Source of the DNA: an uncultured Lachnospiraceae bacterium
GTDB taxonomy: Bacteria; Bacillota; Clostridia; Lachnospirales; Lachnospiraceae
Length of the DNA stretch: 25,098 nucleotides
Direction of reading: 5' to 3'
Assembly (NCBI GenBank): GCA_910588285.1
Contig: CAJUQB010000057.1
Coordinates: forward strand, 1-25,098
Below the pieces are notes generated by a model, which did no database searches, had not been told where the DNA came from, and was given only the letters and a program-made list of their open reading frames with translations. Position numbers and translations under genes: made by a program. Positions 1 to 7,097 of the stretch are shown in pieces (positions within the stretch are counted from its first letter, which is position 1; every line of letters starts with the position of its first letter).

Positions 1-108
1 GTAACTATGGCGGATTTTATGTGACTTATACCGCCATGAATAATTCAGGATAAAATAAAAAAAGTCAATACATAACGAAAAATAATATTACTGGATATAT
101 TTGATTAA
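1..108. other. AT-rich non-coding flank next to the truncated epimerase
   Basis: No convincing coding sequence lies here. Two 7-base arms, ATGGCGG at 7-13 and CCGCCAT at 31-37, form an inverted repeat. No T-run follows either arm, so it is not a recognisable intrinsic terminator. An alternative pairing, ATTTTAT at 14-20 with ATAAAAT at 50-56, is also possible. This is where the missing 3' third of the neighbouring epimerase gene should have been, so the segment is probably foreign or rearranged DNA relative to that gene. The left window edge prevents identification. Confidence 0.4.
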
Positions 109-810
109 TTAATATAACAGTATTTGATTAGGTGCACTTCGATAATCATAACATATGATTCCTTGTTCCTGAAAATCTTCATCGCAAAGCAGCATTTTAA
201 TAAATTTGGGGATTACTGCGGCATATGCTCCATTGGGATTCTGGCGTTTACCAAATACATTAAAATAACGTAACCCGTATGTATTGAGTCCGTATAACCC
301 GTGGTATAATTTTCCATATTCTTCATTGGCACGTTTTGTCAATGCATACGGAGACAGCAAGTTTCCTTCCTGTCCTTCGACCTTCGGAAGTACAGGATGA
401 TCCCCATAAACAGAAGAACTGGATGCATATACGAATTTTTTTATCTGATTCTGCCTTGCTGCCTCCATCATATTTAAGGTTCCCCTTATATTTATTTCTT
501 CATAGTTCAGAGGCATTTCTATACTGCGTGGGACACTGCCCCATGCGGCTTGGTGGAGCACATAATCTGCATCCGCGCAGGCTTCTATACAGGTTGGCAG
601 ATCTGCGATATCACCTTTTATAAATTTATAATTTGGATGTTCCAAAAATAAATCTACATTAGCCTGTGAACCGGTTGATAAGTTATCCAAACATCTAACC
701 TGGTACCCCATATTCAGTATGGCTTCACATAAATTCGATCCAATAAAACCAGCGCCGCCAGTAACCAAAAAAACAGCATTATCCTCAAATAACAGCTCTT
801 TATAGCTCAT
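109..810 (-). CDS. UDP-N-acetylglucosamine 4-epimerase-like (TviC/WbpP type), 3'-truncated
   Basis: This is a short-chain dehydrogenase/reductase-type nucleotide-sugar epimerase of 233 residues; the WbpP/TviC/GalE family usually has about 310-345. Visible features are the NAD-binding TGGAGFIG (residues 17-24), the SSSSVYGD strand, the catalytic Y155-x3-K159 in SPYALTK, and the family motif RYFNVFGKRQNPNGAYAAVIPKF around 181-203. After about residue 212 the sequence stops resembling the family and ends in a short unrelated tail (ICYDYRSAPNQILLY). The substrate-binding C-terminal third is therefore missing. The start is supported by GGAGG 7 bases upstream (818-822). It sits one base after the dehydrogenase stop, which matches the TviB-TviC pairing that makes UDP-GlcNAcA and then UDP-GalNAcA in the cytoplasm. 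I infer it is inactive or rearranged. The exact substrate (Gal, GalNAc or GalNAcA series) is uncertain. Confidence 0.85.
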   Translation of the reverse strand: MSYKELLFEDNAVFLVTGGAGFIGSNLCEAILNMGYQVRCLDNLSTGSQANVDLFLEHPNYKFIKGDIADLPTCIEACADADYVLHQAAWGSVPRSIEMPLNYEEINIRGTLNMMEAARQNQIKKFVYASSSSVYGDHPVLPKVEGQEGNLLSPYALTKRANEEYGKLYHGLYGLNTYGLRYFNVFGKRQNPNGAYAAVIPKFIKMLLCDEDFQEQGIICYDYRSAPNQILLY

Positions 811-811
811 A

Positions 812-2131
812 CTATAGCCTCCAATAGATATATTCCCTATCTGGAAACATCTCCTGGTTAAAAATACCTTTAATATCCATAATAATGTGTTTGGCTCCGG
901 ATAAACGATTAAACATTACTTCCATATCTCTTGTACGAAGATCTCTGTATTCCTTGTGTGAAACAGCTACGATAATCGCATCCAAATCACATAATTCATC
1001 TAAATTAACAAAGTGTATACCAAACTGTTGCTCTGCTTCGTATGCGTCAGCAATGGGATCCGATATATACGGCATAATACCAAATTCATTGAGCTCTCTC
1101 ACAATATCAATCACCTTTGTATTTCTGGTATCTGGGCAATTTTCCTTAAAAGTAAAGCCTAAAATTCCAACTTTCGATCTGTTTACGCGAAGGTCAGCTT
1201 TAATCAAATTTTTTACCAGGCATTCCGCTATATATTTCCCCATATCATCATTTATAGTTCGCCCAGACAAAATTATTTTTGAGTGGTAACCTAATTGTTC
1301 TGCCTTATATGTAAGGTAATATGGGTCAACACCAATACAATGCCCGCCTACTAAACCAGGAAAAAATTTCAGGAAATTCCATTTAGTTCCCGCTGCCTGT
1401 AATACTTCCTGGGTATCAATGCCCATAAGGTGAAAAATCATGGAGAGTTCGTTCATAAATGCAATATTAATGTCCCTTTGAGAATTCTCAATCACCTTAG
1501 CCGCCTCAGCAACCTTTATGCTGGGGGCCTTATATACCCCAGCTTTTACAACCAATCCATAAACCTTCGAAATGCATTCTAAGGTTTCCGGATCCATTCC
1601 GGATACTACTTTTACAATTGTTTCCAGACGGTGTGTTTGATCACCTGGGTTAATCCGTTCCGGCGAGTATCCAACCTTAAAATCTGTGCCACATTTTAAA
1701 TGCGACTCCTTTTCCAAAATAGGAATACAGATTTCCTCTGTAACGCCCGGATATACGGTAGATTCGTATACTACAACAGAACCGGGCGTCAGATTTCTGC
1801 CCAATAGATGGCTTGCGTCTTTTACAGGCGTTAAGTCAGGCATATGGTCGTCAGTAACTGGTGTTGGCACAGCAACAATATGAAACTTTGCTTCCTTTAA
1901 TTTTGTTTCATCATCTGTAAATTGTACCATACATTTTGCGATTTCTTTGTTTCCGACCTCATTTGTAGGGTCAATTCCACGCTTATATTGTTCAATTTTC
2001 TCTTTGTTGATATCAAAGCCCATCACTTTTACTTTGCGAGAAAATGCAACCGCTATCGGCATCCCCACATAACCTAATCCGACCAATGATATTTGCTCTT
2101 TTCCATCTATAATGGATTGGAATAACTCCAT
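812..2131 (-). CDS. UDP-N-acetyl-hexosamine 6-dehydrogenase (TviB/WbpA type)
   Basis: This is a cytoplasmic NAD-dependent UDP-sugar dehydrogenase of 439 residues, full length for the UDP-Glc/GDP-Man dehydrogenase family. It has GLGYVGMP (18-25) for NAD binding, the central helix region KVAEAAKVIENSQRDINIAFMNE, the catalytic cysteine C265 in GGHCIGVDPYYL, and a C-terminal UDP-binding domain with GFTFKENCPDTRNTK. The FLKFFPGLVGGHCIGVDPYYL context resembles the TviB/WbpA/Cap5L group, which oxidises UDP-GlcNAc to UDP-GlcNAcA. A WecC-like role on UDP-ManNAc (wecB is in this window) cannot be excluded. The start is placed at 2131, not at the longer in-frame 2155, because GGGAGG lies 7 bases upstream of it (2139-2144). 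The next gene begins one base after the stop. Confidence 0.93.
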   Translation of the reverse strand: MELFQSIIDGKEQISLVGLGYVGMPIAVAFSRKVKVMGFDINKEKIEQYKRGIDPTNEVGNKEIAKCMVQFTDDETKLKEAKFHIVAVPTPVTDDHMPDLTPVKDASHLLGRNLTPGSVVVYESTVYPGVTEEICIPILEKESHLKCGTDFKVGYSPERINPGDQTHRLETIVKVVSGMDPETLECISKVYGLVVKAGVYKAPSIKVAEAAKVIENSQRDINIAFMNELSMIFHLMGIDTQEVLQAAGTKWNFLKFFPGLVGGHCIGVDPYYLTYKAEQLGYHSKIILSGRTINDDMGKYIAECLVKNLIKADLRVNRSKVGILGFTFKENCPDTRNTKVIDIVRELNEFGIMPYISDPIADAYEAEQQFGIHFVNLDELCDLDAIIVAVSHKEYRDLRTRDMEVMFNRLSGAKHIIMDIKGIFNQEMFPDREYIYWRL

Positions 2132-2180
2132 TTGCGTTCCTCCCTTTTTAACCATAGATTTTCAAGACTGAACAAATAAG

Positions 2181-3310
2181 TTATGAAGTCTCATGACAAA
2201 GCTGTATAAATAATTTTTCGTATTGCTTTACAATCACACGGACGTCAAAGTCCTTTGCCCTCAAGTGAGCTGCATTCACTATATTTGCAGCCTTTTCTTT
2301 ATCGCATAATATCTGATACATTTGTTCAGCCATAGCCTTGTAATCGCCAACCTCCACTAAAATACCATTTACTCCATTGGTAATGATTTCACCAGGTCCA
2401 AAATCACAATTAGTAGAAACTACTGGTATTCCAACCGCCATGGCCTCCACAATAACATGTCCAAACCCTTCCCAAGCAGAAGACAGGACAAAAATATCTG
2501 CCTGAGCCATAATGTAATATGGATTTTTTTGAAATCCCAACAGTTCTACGTGATGTTCTAGGCCGTAATGCTGTATGTCCTCTTTTAACTGGTTTTCTAA
2601 TATACCTTCTCCCAGTATATATAGTTTGCAGTTTATTTTAGAGCGCAAAACAGACATAGCTTTTAACAATGTGGGATAATCCTTCTGAGCTACAAGCCTT
2701 CCAACAGCAACAATTTTTTTTGCTTTAGTTTCAAGCTTTATGGAAGGTTCCTGCTGCATGGCATTTATTTGTTTTATATTAATTGGGTTGAAAATAACGT
2801 CTATGTTATCTTGGTCAACATAAAAATTGTCTACCAGATCTTTTTTCACCCCTTCTGACAGGGCAATGCAGCGTTTGGCATATGTACTGTACATATATTT
2901 AATAAATCTTTTCTTTAAGGCACAATGCTTTTCAATAGAATGATTATTGCTTTCTCTTAAAACACAATTATAGTGACCTCTACAAAGCATAAGAATCATT
3001 GTGAAAAAGATATTGCTTTTTAACATAGTACTCATTACAATATCAGGTTCCACTTTCTCAATGGTTTTTTTAGCTTTCCATATGATTTTAGGAAAATGTG
3101 TTTTTCTTATCGGAATTTGTAAATTAATAATGTTGACGGAATCATCAACCAAATCAAAGTATTCATCCTTATATCTTCCATTAACTGCTTTATTTATAAT
3201 CACCAAATAGGCCTCAAATTTCTGTGAATCAAGATGATTAGCAATATTTATGATGGTTCTTTCTGCACCTCCACCAGTTAGCGCCGGAAGAAAAAAAGCA
3301 CTTTTATCAT
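2181..3310 (-). CDS. Glycosyltransferase family 4, broken by a one-base frameshift near its start
   Basis: This is a GT-B fold retaining glycosyltransferase that would add one sugar to the lipid-linked repeat at the inner membrane face. The uninterrupted frame holds most of the enzyme, including AVGRLVAQKDYPTLL and the E-x7-E segment SAWEGFGHVIVEAMAVG. The natural start is ATG at 3310, with GGAG 7 bases upstream (3318-3321). From there the reading is MIKVLFFFRR and a stop. Adding one T to the T7 tract (plus strand A7, 3291-3297) restores the canonical N-terminus MIKVLFFLPALTGGGAERT, which runs without a break into the long frame and gives about 376 residues. Without it, only an internal GTG start at 3206 is left, which drops the N-terminal GGG loop. 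The gene may be a pseudogene, phase-variable, rescued by slippage, or affected by a sequencing error. Confidence 0.88.
3291..3297. repeat. A7/T7 homopolymer at the frameshift site of the GT4 gene
   Basis: There are seven consecutive A on the plus strand, so seven T in the coding sense, directly inside codons 5-8 of the GT4 gene. Eight would keep the gene in frame, and seven give a stop three codons later. Such tracts are known sites of replication or transcription slippage. Confidence 0.8.
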
Positions 3311-3353
3311 AGAGCTACTCCGTTAATTTTTTGTTCTAAATAGGTATTTACAA

Positions 3354-4469
3354 TTATTTCCCGTTCAAATTCTTCTTTTTCTTTGTAATTGCATCAATCT
3401 CATCCCAATACGCCCCAACTACACTCCTGCGGTCGAAGCCTCTTTTGATTTTCTCGCTGCCCCGGAGCCCCATTTCCTTACGTTCCATTTTGCTCATCTC
3501 CAGAATTTTCCCAGTCGCTTCAAGTACGGCTTCTTCATTATCTACCGGAACCAGAAACCCAGTGATGCCATCATCAAGGGTTTCCCGGCATCCAGCCCGG
3601 TCGGACGCAATCACAGGCCTGCCAGACGCTGCCGCTTCCAGTAACACGTTACTCATCCCTTCCGGATAATAAGAAGGAAACAAAAGGCAGGAGCATTTCT
3701 CATAAAATGGGGTCATATCCTTCTGCTCCCCATGGTACACAATACATTTTTCGTTTCTTAGGATTTCCAGATAGCCCTTGTCATCGCAGCCCCCGCAGAC
3801 ATCAAATATGATATTTTCACTAGCAAACTTACGGGCTGCCGCAAGGAACAAATCAATCCCTTTTTCCTTCATCACCCGTGCAGCAAAAAGAAAATGAACC
3901 TCGCCAGTGGGCCATGGAAGAACCGGGTGTTTTCCCAAGTCTACACCTGATCCTGGTAGGAGTCTGTTTCTCACACCTTCCTTTAGCATATGATGCTGTT
4001 CAAAAAAAATCCTGTTCTCACTGTTTTGAAAGAACACACAAGCTGCACCTGCAACTCCAATTTTATAAAGTATAATGGCTAATTTCTGTAGCCTGCCGGG
4101 GTGCTCAATCGGGGTACCCAAGCCTGTGATATTCGAAAGATATGGGAGTTTCAGACGCTGACAGGCCATTCCTCCATATACGTTTGGTTTGATGTTATAT
4201 GTCAGGACAACATCAGGCTTTTCCAACCGGAGAATCCTTGTATAGGTTTTCAGTAGCAATAAGTCTAAAAAAGGGTTTGTGCCATGGCGTCCTGTTTCAA
4301 CGCCTACTAATTTTGCTCCCATTGCCTGTAAGCTGTCCTGATGTTCCAAAAGCTGTCCAACAATGACCACTTCAAAACCTTTACGGATCAAATCCTCGAT
4401 AATTGCACCGCGCAAATTAAATGCATATGTAGTATCATTAATGAGCATAACGGCTTTTTTCTTTTTCAC
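3354..4469 (-). CDS. Glycosyltransferase family 4 (PglA-like N-acetylhexosaminyl/uronosyl transferase)
   Basis: This is a complete GT-B retaining glycosyltransferase of 371 residues. Visible features are an N-terminal Rossmann-type strand (AVMLINDTTYAFNLRG), NIKPNVYGGMAC and NITGLGTPIEHPG in the acceptor domain, and the donor-site stretch YPEGMSNVLLEAAASGRPVIASD with the E-x7-E pair, then GCRE and GITGFLVP. The overall pattern is like PglA, which transfers GalNAc to an undecaprenyl-diphosphate sugar. A role as the second transferase, acting just after the initiating enzyme encoded upstream, is therefore plausible but inferred. The start codon is GTG (4467-4469), five bases after the sugar-transferase stop. 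The AAGG upstream is rather distant (about 12 bases), so translation may depend on coupling to the preceding gene. The lysine-rich C-terminus (KKKKNLNGK) is unremarkable. Confidence 0.92.
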   Translation of the reverse strand: MKKKKAVMLINDTTYAFNLRGAIIEDLIRKGFEVVIVGQLLEHQDSLQAMGAKLVGVETGRHGTNPFLDLLLLKTYTRILRLEKPDVVLTYNIKPNVYGGMACQRLKLPYLSNITGLGTPIEHPGRLQKLAIILYKIGVAGAACVFFQNSENRIFFEQHHMLKEGVRNRLLPGSGVDLGKHPVLPWPTGEVHFLFAARVMKEKGIDLFLAAARKFASENIIFDVCGGCDDKGYLEILRNEKCIVYHGEQKDMTPFYEKCSCLLFPSYYPEGMSNVLLEAAASGRPVIASDRAGCRETLDDGITGFLVPVDNEEAVLEATGKILEMSKMERKEMGLRGSEKIKRGFDRRSVVGAYWDEIDAITKKKKNLNGK

Positions 4470-4474
4470 AAAAA

Positions 4475-5818
4475 CTATATCCCTTCCGTACTTTCTTTCG
4501 TAAATACAACCTTAACCGTCATAACCAATATCTTCAGATCCAGCCAAATCGACTGCTTCTCAATATACAACAGATCCAGCTTTAGCTTGTCCAAAAACCC
4601 AGTGTTATACTTCCCATACACCTGCGCATACCCCGTCAGCCCCGCCTTCACCTTCGTCCGGTACGCAAACTCCGGGATGCTCTTCACATTCTCCGCAATA
4701 AACTCCGGCCTCTCCGGACGCGGCCCCACCAGGCTCATGTCGCCCTTTAACACATTAATCAGCTGCGGCAGCTCGTCGATTCTGGTCTTTCGGATAAACG
4801 CCCCCACCTTGGTGATCCGGCTGTCGTTTTCCTTCGCCAACTGGGCCCCTCCCACTTTCTCCGCATTCTCCACCATGCTGCGGAACTTATAGATCTGGAA
4901 CCGCTTTTCCTGGATCGTACAGCGTTCCTGCCGGTAAAAAATCCTGCCTCCATCCTCTGCCTTAATACACAGAGCCGTAATCAACGTGATCGGCAATGAT
5001 AGAATCAGCCCCGCCAGAGCCGCCGTGATATCCAGGGCCCGCTTTAAGATCCTGGTCTCAATGGACAATCCCGTATTCCGGCACAGAAAGAGGGGTGTAT
5101 CAAACACATGCACCTCCCCGGCTCCCTTCACCAGCACATCCGAAATCTTCGGGGTAAAATACACCCGCACCGAATTGGCGAAGCAGAACTTCAACAGTTC
5201 ATTTTTAATTCTGGTAGGAATATCGTTCAATAATACCGCATCATATTCCAGGATCTGCTTCTGGATCTCCCACATGGATTCCGATATATGTACGCTGCCT
5301 TCCAGGATGTATTTGTCCGTCCGAAGCCCTATTTTCCCACGCAGAGTATTCTCATAATCCCCATATACTTCAAGCATCCGGTAAGGCGGGAACAGAAAAG
5401 CATACAGTTTGTTCAGCAAAAATGTCAGCACCAGGCAGATCAGGATATCCAGAATCGTCATGGTGATGACCTGGGAAATAATTACTCGTAATCTTGCTAC
5501 CTTCCCGATCATGAGGATTAACTGTAGCATTATAATCATATTGATACAGATGACAGCCAGTACTTGTGAGAGAATAATGCTGGAACTCTTGAAATACCCA
5601 ATCTTATAAGCATTAAAGGCTCGGAAAAACAGCACTGTAACCACCAGATAAATGACCACCATCATGATATTTCCCTTTCCCAAGAAATCACGATCCATCA
5701 TACCGTTAAAACGTCTCATCCAGAACTCAAAAAATACTGTTACGATGACCAGCGTGATCAGGCAGCTGATGGCTTTCCGATATAAATTTTTCAATGGCTC
5801 GAATCGATTCTTCTTCAT
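4475..5818 (-). CDS. Polyprenyl-phosphate sugar-1-phosphate transferase (WbaP/WcaJ-type initiating enzyme)
   Basis: This membrane enzyme starts repeat-unit synthesis by moving a sugar-1-phosphate from a UDP-sugar to undecaprenyl phosphate. About 447 residues show four hydrophobic N-terminal segments (for example CLITLVIVTVFFEFW and MMVVIYLVVTVLFF), a variable middle domain, a fifth membrane helix (ALDITAALAGLILSLPITLI), and then the catalytic bacterial sugar transferase domain with YKFRSM, TRIDELPQLINVLKGDMSLVGPRPERPEF and GLTGYAQVYGKY. It is the promoter-proximal gene of the left block. Two starts are possible: ATG at 5818 (chosen; its residues MKKNRFEPLKNLYRK look natural) or an in-frame TTG at 5842 (AAGGA only three bases upstream). 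A TAA lies two codons upstream of the TTG, so no longer form exists. The sugar specificity cannot be read from the sequence. Confidence 0.92.
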   Translation of the reverse strand: MKKNRFEPLKNLYRKAISCLITLVIVTVFFEFWMRRFNGMMDRDFLGKGNIMMVVIYLVVTVLFFRAFNAYKIGYFKSSSIILSQVLAVICINMIIMLQLILMIGKVARLRVIISQVITMTILDILICLVLTFLLNKLYAFLFPPYRMLEVYGDYENTLRGKIGLRTDKYILEGSVHISESMWEIQKQILEYDAVLLNDIPTRIKNELLKFCFANSVRVYFTPKISDVLVKGAGEVHVFDTPLFLCRNTGLSIETRILKRALDITAALAGLILSLPITLITALCIKAEDGGRIFYRQERCTIQEKRFQIYKFRSMVENAEKVGGAQLAKENDSRITKVGAFIRKTRIDELPQLINVLKGDMSLVGPRPERPEFIAENVKSIPEFAYRTKVKAGLTGYAQVYGKYNTGFLDKLKLDLLYIEKQSIWLDLKILVMTVKVVFTKESTEGI

Positions 5819-5852
5819 AGGTATCTGTTTTGTTCTTTCCAAGGGTCCTTAT

Positions 5853-5881
5853 TTTAAAACAAATAGTTACAAATCCCTCAA
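5853..5881 (-). promoter_or_regulatory. Possible promoter for the left polysaccharide block
   Basis: On the minus strand, TTGAGG (5881-5876), 17 bases and TTTAAA (5858-5853) make a moderate sigma-A-like match. It would give a leader of about 28 bases to the ATG at 5818. The elements overlap the inverted/direct repeat region, so binding of a protein to the repeats would compete with polymerase. This is motif reading only. Confidence 0.4.
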
Positions 5882-5892
5882 AATTTGTTTTA
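5855..5892. repeat. Inverted repeat with a direct ACAAAT repeat between recombinase and sugar transferase
   Basis: TAAAACAAAT at 5855-5864 is matched exactly by its reverse complement ATTTGTTTTA at 5883-5892, with 18 bases between. ACAAAT also occurs as a direct repeat at 5859-5864 and 5869-5874 (period 10, one helical turn). The region sits between divergent genes and overlaps both candidate promoters. It could be a recombinase core or arm site, or an operator. The AT-rich composition lowers the significance. Confidence 0.5.
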
Positions 5893-5913
5893 CTAGTATT
5901 ACAACAATATGTA
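5885..5913 (+). promoter_or_regulatory. Possible promoter for the tyrosine recombinase
   Basis: TTGTTT (5885-5890), a 17-base spacer and TATGTA (5908-5913) precede the recombinase start by about 30 bases. A better single -10 hexamer, TATGAT at 5916-5921, lacks a matching -35. The -35 hexamer is inside the right arm of the inverted repeat, which would allow self-regulation by the recombinase. Confidence 0.4.
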
Positions 5914-5945
5914 CCTATGATAAGACCAGAAACGGAGGACACACT

Positions 5946-6878
5946 ATGAGAAACACGAAGCTATTTGAAGAAATCATCAGGGAATGGCTGGAGGCAAAAA
6001 AGAACTTTATCAAATACTCCACCTACACATACTATCTGTTTGAGGCAGAAAATTACCTGATTCCGCGCCTGGGGCAGAAGCATGCTGAGGATATTACGGA
6101 AAAGGAGATCCAAAATACGGTCATGCATTGGCAGCGGGAGGGCGGGAAGAACAGCAATCCTTTGAAAAAAAGCACGGTTCAGAATCTTGTCACGATCACG
6201 AAGCAATGTATTAAATATGCTGTGAAAGAAGGGTATATGCAAGAGTACGCATTGGATATTCATTTTATACCTGCATACTATAATAAGAAGAAAAAGGTTT
6301 TTTCAAAATCAGAGCAGCTTGCGATTGTCCAGTCTGTTTTGTCCCAGCCCTCATACCGGACTCTGGGCATTCTGATTTGCTTAAACAGCGGGCTACGCAT
6401 AGGGGAGATCTGCGCCCTGAAATGGGAGGATTTTGATTTTGAGAACGGAATCATCCACATAACAAAAACCCTGCAGCGGATCTATGATCCGGCCAGCACG
6501 CCGCGGACAAAGATTATCATTTCCTCCCCAAAAACCACAACCTCCAACCGGGATATTCCCTTGTCCTCTAAAATGATGGAGGTCATTGCCAAGCTTGAGA
6601 TCAGCCCAGACGGATATGTGCTGACAAATCAGAATCATTACATGGAGCCAAGGACATTTCGGAAGTTCTACAAACAATTCCTGGAAAAAAATGATATTCC
6701 ACTGCTGAATTTCCACTGTCTCCGCCATACCTTTGCGACCCGGTGCATTGAAAATGGGGGAGATTACAAAAGCGTCAGTGAGATACTGGGGCATACAACG
6801 ATCAATACGACCTTGAATATGTATGTACATCCTCAGCTGGAAGAAAAGAGGAAATGTGTGGATCTGATTCAATGGTAG
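5946..6878 (+). CDS. Tyrosine recombinase / integrase
   Basis: This is a site-specific recombinase of 310 residues, a normal length for phage-type or XerC/D-like integrases. It has an N-terminal SAM-like core-binding domain (about 1-110) and a C-terminal catalytic domain with the complete set R151 (GLRIGE), K196 (SPKT), H257-x2-R260 (FHCLRHTFATR), H283 (LGHTT) and nucleophile Y293 (NMYVHP). The frame is open further upstream to 5652, but GGAGG at 5934-5938, 7 bases before ATG 5946, fixes the start. It is transcribed away from the sugar-transferase gene. No excisionase, relaxase or transposition partner is nearby, so it does not look like part of a complete integrative element. Recombinases next to capsule/EPS operons are known in some bacteria to invert promoters, and such a role is possible here but not shown. 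Confidence 0.95.
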   Translation: MRNTKLFEEIIREWLEAKKNFIKYSTYTYYLFEAENYLIPRLGQKHAEDITEKEIQNTVMHWQREGGKNSNPLKKSTVQNLVTITKQCIKYAVKEGYMQEYALDIHFIPAYYNKKKKVFSKSEQLAIVQSVLSQPSYRTLGILICLNSGLRIGEICALKWEDFDFENGIIHITKTLQRIYDPASTPRTKIIISSPKTTTSNRDIPLSSKMMEVIAKLEISPDGYVLTNQNHYMEPRTFRKFYKQFLEKNDIPLLNFHCLRHTFATRCIENGGDYKSVSEILGHTTINTTLNMYVHPQLEEKRKCVDLIQW

Positions 6879-6907
6879 CAAGTAACCCATGGTTTCCAAT
6901 TGCCGCC

Positions 6908-6936
6908 TTGCGGGGCAGACAGATTTATGTTACGAT
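6908..6936 (+). promoter_or_regulatory. Likely promoter of the AAA-ATPase gene (extended -10)
   Basis: TTGCGG (6908-6913), an exact 17-base spacer and TACGAT (6931-6936) preceded by TG at 6928-6929 form a good extended -10 promoter. Transcription would start near 6943 and leave a leader of about 155 bases before the ATG at 7098. The ATPase therefore appears to have its own promoter, not simply read-through from the recombinase. Confidence 0.55.
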
Positions 6937-6978
6937 AGGAAAAAGAGAAACAACGGCTATCCGGATGTGTGGAGGAAA

Positions 6979-7029
6979 AGCGCCAACAGCCTGGTGGATC
7001 TAAGGATCCGCCAGGGGAAGGCAGGCGCT
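6979..7029 (+). other. Structured 5' leader hairpin upstream of the AAA-ATPase
   Basis: An inner 11-pair stem, CCTGGTGGATC (6990-7000) with GATCCGCCAGG (7005-7015), contains one G-U pair and is closed by a four-base loop at 7001-7004. An outer 6-pair helix, AGCGCC (6979-6984) with GGCGCT (7024-7029), encloses it. It has no following T-run, so it is not a simple terminator. I do not recognise a riboswitch family. It may be a regulatory leader, an RNA-stability element or an inverted-repeat binding site. Confidence 0.5.
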
Positions 7030-7097
7030 GATCAAAACGGGGAGCTGGCTGGAAGACTGCTGCTAGATGATATGGCAAAGATTCAGGAGGACGCAAT

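Noticed and set aside
1..8. Inverted match of GTAACTAT to ATAGTTAC at 5863-5870, as paired recombination sites flanking the left block
   Set aside because: Eight bases match by chance easily in AT-rich DNA, and the match cannot be extended past the window edge.
1..13. GTAA at the window start as an IS66-type terminus
   Set aside because: Four bases at an arbitrary window edge are not evidence. No transposase or second end is visible.
2131..2155. Longer start of the dehydrogenase at 2155
   Set aside because: The extra eight codons include the GGGAGG sequence that serves the ATG at 2131.
4759..4953. Arginine/serine-rich open frame inside the sugar-transferase gene
   Set aside because: It is an out-of-frame shadow of the conserved catalytic domain, which is clearly coding in the other frame.
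5652..5945. N-terminal extension of the recombinase frame
   Set aside because: The frame is open back to 5652, but it is antisense to the start of the sugar-transferase gene, and a GGAGG site marks ATG 5946 as the start.
6900..6917. Hairpin TGCCGC/GCGGGGCA as terminator of the recombinase gene
   Set aside because: The stem is imperfect, no T-run follows, and it overlaps the -35 of the ATPase promoter.
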